Shown here in pieces: positions 58,908 through 64,000 of a DNA stretch of 64,000 bases. The notes below the pieces were generated by a model. It ran no database searches. It had not been told where the DNA came from and saw only the letters and a program-made list of their open reading frames with translations. Source of the DNA: Polynucleobacter wuianus (lineage in GTDB: Bacteria; Pseudomonadota; Gammaproteobacteria; Burkholderiales; Burkholderiaceae); NCBI RefSeq assembly GCF_001659725.1, contig NZ_CP015922.1, forward strand, positions 1,984,001-2,048,000. The letters run 5' to 3'. Position 1 is the first letter of the stretch, and each line of letters begins with the position of its first letter. Position numbers and translations under genes: made by a program.

Positions 58908-59426
58908 ATGCGTTGGATTGGAATCGACCCAGGCTTACGTACCACCGGTTTCGGTGTTATTGATGTTGAGGGCCAAAAACTAACATACGTAGCATCTGGG
59001 ACGATTGAGAGTGGCGATCCAGCTAAAGGCTTGCCAGAACGTCTAGGCGCTCTGTATGCAGGCGTTAAAGAAGTTCTAGAAACCTATCATCCAGAATCAG
59101 CAGCAATTGAGGAAGTCTTCTTAAACGTGAACCCCCGTTCAACGCTAATGCTGGGTCAAGCGAGAGGCGCAGTCATTGCTGCCCTCGTCTCAGAAAAGCT
59201 CCCCGTTGCTGAATATAGCGCCCTGCGGGTAAAGCAAGCGATTGTGGGTACTGGTCGTGCAGCCAAACCTCAAGTACAAGAAATGGTCAAACGCTTACTC
59301 AGACTCAATCGCGCTCCCGGCACAGATGCCTCTGATGCATTGGGTGTTGCCATTTGCGCCGCTCATCACGCTCAGATTCCAAAAGCAATTACAGCGGCCT
59401 TGGTACCCAAAAAACGTAGTAAGTAA
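58908..59426 (+). CDS. ruvC: Holliday-junction resolvase RuvC
   Basis: 172 residues. The acidic active site is visible: Asp in IGIDPGLRTTG (about 7), Glu in AAIEEVFLN (about 67), and Asp residues in TDASDALGVAICAAHH (about 140). It cuts Holliday junctions as a dimer at preferred TT sites. First of the ruvC-ruvA-ruvB series on this strand. Confidence 0.95.
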   Translation: MRWIGIDPGLRTTGFGVIDVEGQKLTYVASGTIESGDPAKGLPERLGALYAGVKEVLETYHPESAAIEEVFLNVNPRSTLMLGQARGAVIAALVSEKLPVAEYSALRVKQAIVGTGRAAKPQVQEMVKRLLRLNRAPGTDASDALGVAICAAHHAQIPKAITAALVPKKRSK

Positions 59427-59455
59427 AAATACACATCACAGGTTAAGATCTCTAC

Positions 59456-60037
59456 ATGATTGGTCGCATACAAGGTATCCTCGTTTCAGTTCACCCACCT
59501 CGCCTCTTGGTGGATTGCCAAGGCATTGGCTATGAAGTCGATGTACCCATGAGCACCTTGTATCAATTGCCGCAAGCAGGTCAAAAAATTACCCTTCTCA
59601 CTCACTTCCAGGTACGTGAAGATGCTCAGCAACTGTTTGGTTTTGCAACTGAAACTGAGCGTGAGGCATTTAGACAGCTTATCAAAATCAGTGGCGTTGG
59701 CTCTAGGACTGCATTAGCAGTTCTCTCGGGCATGAGCGTGAATGAATTGGCTCAAGCAATTACCCTTCAAGAAGCTGGTCGCCTCACACAAGTCCCCGGA
59801 ATCGGAAAAAAGACAGCTGAGCGTCTTTGCCTAGAGCTCAAAGGCAAATTAGCACCAGACTTAGGCATCACAGCTGGCAAACCTCAAACATTGGATGCTA
59901 ATAGCGAAGTACTGCAAGCCCTCTTAGCTCTTGGCTACTCAGAAAAAGAAGCATTACTAGCACTCAAGCAAATTCCGCCAGATACCAATGTGTCAGATGG
60001 CATCCGCATGGGCTTAAAGTATTTATCTAAAGCCTGA
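59456..60037 (+). CDS. ruvA: Holliday-junction helicase subunit RuvA
   Basis: 193 residues. The N-terminal OB fold (MIGRIQGILV) and central helix-hairpin-helix pair (KISGVGSRTALAVLSG; QVPGIGKKTAERLCLELKGKL, split) bind junction DNA, and the C-terminal UBA-like domain III (LQALLALGYSEKEALLALKQI) contacts RuvB. It is 29 bases after ruvC. Confidence 0.95.
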   Translation: MIGRIQGILVSVHPPRLLVDCQGIGYEVDVPMSTLYQLPQAGQKITLLTHFQVREDAQQLFGFATETEREAFRQLIKISGVGSRTALAVLSGMSVNELAQAITLQEAGRLTQVPGIGKKTAERLCLELKGKLAPDLGITAGKPQTLDANSEVLQALLALGYSEKEALLALKQIPPDTNVSDGIRMGLKYLSKA

Positions 60038-60079
60038 TCTTAAATAGAAGCAATTCCTAATAAGCACTACACTTGTAGC

Positions 60080-61150
60080 ATGGCAATACATACCGATGAC
60101 CTGAGCTCTATTCCTGAAGATTTGCCAGAGGGAAACGACCGTATCGTGAGCGGCGCTGCAGGTAATGCTGAGGCTGTTTTTGAAAGAGCATTGCGCCCAA
60201 AACAACTCGACGAGTATGTTGGCCAAACGAAGGCTCGCGCCCAATTAGAAATTTTTATTAGTGCTACCAGAGCACGTCAAGAAGCACTTGATCACGTCCT
60301 CTTATTTGGACCTCCAGGACTTGGCAAAACTACACTTGCTCATATCATCGCGCGTGAGCTAGGTGTGAACTTGCGCCAAACTAGCGGACCAGTTCTCGAT
60401 AGGCCTGGTGATCTCGCTGCATTACTAACCAATTTAGAGGCTAATGATGTGCTCTTTATTGATGAGATTCATAGACTCTCGCCAGTTGTAGAAGAGATCC
60501 TGTATCCAGCGCTTGAGGACTATAGCCTTGACATCATGATTGGTGAAGGTCCCGCTGCCCGTAGCGTCAAGATTGACCTCAAGCCCTTTACCCTGATCGG
60601 CGCAACAACCCGTGCCGGCATGTTGACCAATCCATTGCGTGATCGTTTTGGGATTGTGGCAAGACTTGAGTTCTACACCACGGAAGAGCTCACTAAAATC
60701 ATCAATCGCTCAGCGAGCTTGCTTAAAGCAAACATTGACCCAGAAGGATCAATAGAAATTGCTAAACGTGCCCGCGGCACCCCACGTATTGCTAACCGCC
60801 TATTGCGCCGTGTTCGTGACTATGCGGAAGTGAAGGGCACCGGAACAATCACCAAAGTAATGGCTGATGCTGCACTCAAGATGTTGGATGTTGATCCGAG
60901 TGGTTTTGATGTGATGGATAGAAAATTACTCGAAGCCATCTTGCACAAGTTTGATGGTGGCCCAGTTGGTATTGATAATCTAGCAGCCGCCATAGGCGAA
61001 GAACGTGACACTATTGAAGATGTCTTAGAACCCTACCTTATTCAACAAGGTTATTTACAGAGAACCTCGCGCGGCCGTATCGCAACTCGCCAGGCTTATG
61101 AGCACTTTGGCTTAACGCCGCCTAGTAGCTCTGCAAATTTGGATATTTAA
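60080..61150 (+). CDS. ruvB: Holliday-junction helicase motor RuvB
   Basis: 356 residues. Walker A GPPGLGKTT (about 77-85), Walker B VLFIDEIHRL, sensor and arginine-finger region GATTRAGMLTNPLRDRFG, and a winged-helix C-terminal domain (QGYLQRTSRGRIATRQAYEHFGL, split). RuvB hexamers drive branch migration with RuvA. Its stop overlaps the convergent tyrS by 4 bases. Confidence 0.96.
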   Translation: MAIHTDDLSSIPEDLPEGNDRIVSGAAGNAEAVFERALRPKQLDEYVGQTKARAQLEIFISATRARQEALDHVLLFGPPGLGKTTLAHIIARELGVNLRQTSGPVLDRPGDLAALLTNLEANDVLFIDEIHRLSPVVEEILYPALEDYSLDIMIGEGPAARSVKIDLKPFTLIGATTRAGMLTNPLRDRFGIVARLEFYTTEELTKIINRSASLLKANIDPEGSIEIAKRARGTPRIANRLLRRVRDYAEVKGTGTITKVMADAALKMLDVDPSGFDVMDRKLLEAILHKFDGGPVGIDNLAAAIGEERDTIEDVLEPYLIQQGYLQRTSRGRIATRQAYEHFGLTPPSSSANLDI

Positions 61151-62379
61151 ACTAGCGTCACTTTCGCAAACTTACGTTTACCAACTTGTACAACGTAAAT
61201 TCCAGCTTCAATCTTCGCTTGTTTGTCTGATACCGTAGCACCATCAATCTTCACACCATTTTGCTCAACATTACGTATCGCTTCTGATGTCGATGGGGCC
61301 AATCCCGCCGCCTTCAAAAGGCTAGCAATTCCCATTGGGGCCCCTGAAAGATTTACTTCTGGAATGTCATCCGGTACACCACCTTTAGCACGGTGATTAA
61401 AGTCTTCCAATGCTTTTTCGGCAGCAGCTTGTGAATGAAAACGCGCAACAATTTCTTGCGCGAGCAGAACTTTACAATCTTTTGGATTGCGGCCAGCCGC
61501 AACTTCTTGCTTCATGAGATCGATTTCAGACAGGGGGCGGAACGACAGTAATGTGAAGTAATCCCACATCAAATCATCTGAGATACTTAAGAGCTTGCCG
61601 AACATATCGCCAGCAGGCTCACTAATACCAATGTAATTGCCCTTGGACTTACTCATCTTCTCAACACCATCAAGACCTACCAAAAGTGGCATAGTCAAAA
61701 TGCATTGTGGGTCTTGGCCATACTCACGCTGAAGCTCTCGGCCAACTAGGAGATTAAATTTCTGATCGGTTCCACCAAGCTCTAAATCGCTCTTGAGCGC
61801 AACCGAGTCATAACCTTGCATGAGGGGATACAAAAACTCATGAATAGAAATAGGCACGCCATTACGATAGCGTTTCGTGAAGTCATCGCGCTCTAACATG
61901 CGAGCAACTGTATGTTTTGCCGCAAGTTGAATCATGCCGCGCGCACCCAAGGGATCACACCACTCACTGTTGTAGCGCACTTCTGTTTTAGTAGGATCAA
62001 GCACCATGCTCGCTTGACGATAATAAGTTTCTGCATTGACAGCAATTTCTTCTGCAGTCAAAGGTGGACGAGTTGCATTACGACCAGATGGATCACCAAT
62101 CATGCTGGTGAAATCGCCAATTAAGAAAATAACGGTATGACCTAAATCTTGTAGCTGTCGTAATTTATTTAGAACGACCGTGTGTCCCAAATGAATATCT
62201 GGGGCAGTTGGATCTAAACCCAGCTTGATCCTGAGTGGGGTCTTGGTAGCCTGGCTTCGAGCCAGTTTTTGCACCCAGTCCGCTTCAACCAATAGCTCGT
62301 CACAGCCACGTTTTGTGACTTCGAGTGCCGCAAAGACTTCAGGGGTCAAAGGATATTTTTGTTCTGGTTTAGCCGTCAT
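61147..62379 (-). CDS. tyrS: Tyrosyl-tRNA synthetase
   Basis: 410 residues from ATG at 62379 (MTAKPEQ); the frame extends to 62445, but the extra residues look non-coding. The class I signatures are HLGH (DIHLGHTVVLNK, about 57) and KMSKS (EKMSKSKGNYIG, about 240), and the C-terminal S4 domain binds tRNA. The HLGH variant is normal for this clade of TyrRS. It is divergent from anmK with an 88-bp gap. Confidence 0.95.
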   Translation of the reverse strand: MTAKPEQKYPLTPEVFAALEVTKRGCDELLVEADWVQKLARSQATKTPLRIKLGLDPTAPDIHLGHTVVLNKLRQLQDLGHTVIFLIGDFTSMIGDPSGRNATRPPLTAEEIAVNAETYYRQASMVLDPTKTEVRYNSEWCDPLGARGMIQLAAKHTVARMLERDDFTKRYRNGVPISIHEFLYPLMQGYDSVALKSDLELGGTDQKFNLLVGRELQREYGQDPQCILTMPLLVGLDGVEKMSKSKGNYIGISEPAGDMFGKLLSISDDLMWDYFTLLSFRPLSEIDLMKQEVAAGRNPKDCKVLLAQEIVARFHSQAAAEKALEDFNHRAKGGVPDDIPEVNLSGAPMGIASLLKAAGLAPSTSEAIRNVEQNGVKIDGATVSDKQAKIEAGIYVVQVGKRKFAKVTLV

Positions 62380-62467
62380 GCTGATTCGGTTAACTGTTTC
62401 AGTTAAATTAGTATTTAAATTGCTAAAGCATAATTGTCGCATCACTGAGAGCCAAGCCCTGAACCCT

Positions 62468-63595
62468 ATGACCCAACCTCATTCCCTCTATATTGGCCTT
62501 ATGTCTGGAACCAGCCTAGATGGAATTGATGCTGTTTTAGCCCAGATTGGGTCCAACGGTGAAGCAAGTGCAGTAGAGGCCGTAAGTAGGCCCTTCTCAC
62601 CTGAGCTACGTAAAGCCCTTTTTGAGCTCCAAAGTCCTGGCTCTAATGAGCTTCATCGAGAAAAGCAGGCTGGTAATGCCTTAGCCTTAGCTTATGCGGA
62701 GGCAGTAAGGGAACTTCTCAAAAAAGCCAATTTACAGCCATCTCACATTGCAGCAATTGGCGCTCATGGTCAGACGATTCGTCATCAACCGGATCTTGGA
62801 GATTTGGCATACACACACCAAACCCTGAACCCTGCACTCTTAGCAGAAAAAACGGGTATTGATGTCATTGCTGACTTTAGAAGTCGTGACCTTGCAGCAG
62901 GCGGTCATGGTGCTCCACTAGTCCCCGCTTTTCATGCACAGCAATTTGTAGAAGATAAAAATCTCGCTATTCTCAATATTGGCGGCATTGCAAATCTCAC
63001 ACTACTCCCTAGGACAGGTGAAGTCACTGGGTTTGATTGTGGACCAGGAAATATGTTGATGGATGCCTGGATACAAGAGCACCAAGGCAATGCTTTTGAT
63101 GAGAATGGTAACTGGGCATTACAAGGTACAGTAAATGAAATTCTTCTTGCGAAGTTGCTATCAGACCCATTCTTTAAAAAAGCTCCGCCTAAGAGCACTG
63201 GTCGAGATGACTTTAATCTAAGGTGGTTGCAAGAAAAAATAGGTAATGAGAATCATCATACCGAGGATGTACAAGCTACCCTCTTACACCTAACAGCCCA
63301 TTCCGCATTAGAAGCTTTAGTACATCATGCCCCGCAAACCCAAAAGCTGATTGTCTGTGGAGGCGGCGCCCGAAATACTGCTTTGATGAACTTACTCAAG
63401 GTCAAAGCACAACATTTATTTGAAGTGCCCTTAGAAATTTCAACAAGCGATTCAGCTGGTATTGATCCACAACTCGTTGAAGGTCTGGCTTTTGCTTGGC
63501 TTGCTTGGGCCCATAAAGAAAAACGGCCAGCAAATATGCCAGCCGTTACAGGAGCGAAGGGCCCTAGAATTCTGGGCGCTTGCTACCCTGCTTAG
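62468..63595 (+). CDS. anmK: Anhydro-N-acetylmuramic acid kinase
   Basis: 375 residues from ATG at 62468 (MTQPHSLYIGLMSGTSLDGIDA). An open frame runs upstream to 62225 but overlaps tyrS. The GLMSGTSLDGID phosphate loop, TDVIADFR-like VIADFRSRDLAAGGHGAPLVP and NIGGIANLT, and the GGGARNTALM and GIDPQLVEGLAFAWLA blocks are all family-typical. It cleaves and phosphorylates anhMurNAc, feeding the same recycling route as amgK-murU. Confidence 0.93.
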   Translation: MTQPHSLYIGLMSGTSLDGIDAVLAQIGSNGEASAVEAVSRPFSPELRKALFELQSPGSNELHREKQAGNALALAYAEAVRELLKKANLQPSHIAAIGAHGQTIRHQPDLGDLAYTHQTLNPALLAEKTGIDVIADFRSRDLAAGGHGAPLVPAFHAQQFVEDKNLAILNIGGIANLTLLPRTGEVTGFDCGPGNMLMDAWIQEHQGNAFDENGNWALQGTVNEILLAKLLSDPFFKKAPPKSTGRDDFNLRWLQEKIGNENHHTEDVQATLLHLTAHSALEALVHHAPQTQKLIVCGGGARNTALMNLLKVKAQHLFEVPLEISTSDSAGIDPQLVEGLAFAWLAWAHKEKRPANMPAVTGAKGPRILGACYPA

Positions 63596-63607
63596 TTGCT
63601 AATTGCC

Positions 63608-63982
63608 TTAAGCAGAGAAAGAAGATCCGCAGCCACAAGTAGTTTGGGCATTTGGATTCTTGATCACAAACTGTGAACCATTGATATCTTCTTTGTAGTC
63701 AATCTCAGCACCAACTAAATATTGGAAGCTCATTGAATCCACCAAAAGAGTAACGCCATTCTTTTCAAAGAGCGTGTCATCTTCATTTACAGCATCATCA
63801 AATGTGAAGCCGTACTGAAAACCTGAGCAACCACCACCCTGAACGAATACGCGCAACTTCAACTCTGGATTACCTTCTTCGGCAATCAAGTCGGCCACTT
63901 TTGCAGCAGCGCTATCCGTGAACACCAATGGGGTTGGTGGCTCGGCTAAATCCTGTGCTGTTTGTATCGCTAATTCGGTCAT
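63608..63982 (-). CDS. erpA: Iron-sulfur cluster insertion protein ErpA
   Basis: 124 residues of the A-type carrier family. The three conserved Cys are in GGGCSGFQYGF (about 53) and TCGCGSSF at the C-terminus. The N-terminal 20 residues (AIQTAQDLAEPPTPLVFTDSAA) are a little longer than in E. coli ErpA. It delivers [4Fe-4S] clusters to target enzymes. The 12-base gap to the convergent anmK stop leaves little room for a terminator. Confidence 0.93.
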   Translation of the reverse strand: MTELAIQTAQDLAEPPTPLVFTDSAAAKVADLIAEEGNPELKLRVFVQGGGCSGFQYGFTFDDAVNEDDTLFEKNGVTLLVDSMSFQYLVGAEIDYKEDINGSQFVIKNPNAQTTCGCGSSFSA

Positions 63983-64000
63983 AGTTCACTCCTAAATCTA

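Noticed and set aside
62225..62467. Upstream extension of the anmK reading frame.
   Set aside because: It overlaps the divergent tyrS gene, and the family starts at MTQPHSLYIGLMSG.
1..64000. CRISPR array.
   Set aside because: No regularly spaced repeat of 24-40 bp with unique spacers was seen anywhere in the window.

Overview
The window looks like the chromosome of a low-GC, free-living betaproteobacterium of the Burkholderiaceae. Polynucleobacter or a close relative fits best, judged from core gene order (surA-pdxA-rsmA, amgK-murU, dusB-fis-purH-ruvCAB, glyQS-gmhB-plsC, miaB-ybeY-corC-lnt), compact spacing and moderate AT content. I ran no database search, so family names are from motif recognition.

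The window has two halves. From 1 to about 25.5 kb is accessory DNA. It holds three tyrosine recombinases, the end of an HpaII-like restriction endonuclease, a DEDDh exonuclease fused to a BRCT domain, many small unknown genes, a clamp-loader-like AAA+ ATPase, cadmium/zinc and copper/mercury-type metal genes, a Fur-boxed cupredoxin operon, an autotransporter-like outer-membrane protein divergent from a two-component system, and a DUF2806 gene. Two identical 48-bp copies of the 5' half of a tRNA-Met gene (2389-2436 and 25444-25491) bracket 23 kb of this DNA. They look like attachment-site products, with a second element continuing off the left edge. From 25.5 kb to the end is ordinary core genome.

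The most unusual stretch is 7345-7920, an apparently non-coding block just upstream of a minimal 188-residue recombinase gene (8022-8588). It folds on paper into at least ten stem-loops: an 18-bp hairpin, a GAAA-capped hairpin with a GA-rich internal loop, and a three-way junction closed by 8 bp. Wobble pairs read as G-U only on the + strand, which argues for a + strand RNA. The 3' strands of the junction recur almost exactly beside the recombinase Shine-Dalgarno, so a switch that hides the ribosome site is possible.

The accessory half also carries its own repeat vocabulary. A 15-bp palindrome, GTCGTTTTAAACGAC, occurs in four exact or near-exact intergenic copies plus two weaker ones, mostly within 12 bases of stop codons. 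A hairpin operator-like motif, CGTCTAAATCCTAGACG, lies in the same orientation 14-30 bases before three small-gene units, as if they form one regulon. A 27-bp repeat occurs three times. A 3'-end tRNA fragment at 18236-18261 suggests a further old integration boundary.

The core half encodes an MHS transporter next to gamma-glutamyltransferase, ammonium transport, OsmC and rhodanese proteins, tRNA modification and ribosome maturation (miaB, ybeY, rsmA, dusB), glycyl- and tyrosyl-tRNA synthetases, envelope biogenesis (lnt, plsC, gmhB, lptD, surA), peptidoglycan recycling (amgK, murU, anmK), Holliday-junction processing (ruvCAB), purine synthesis (purH) and iron-sulfur insertion (erpA).
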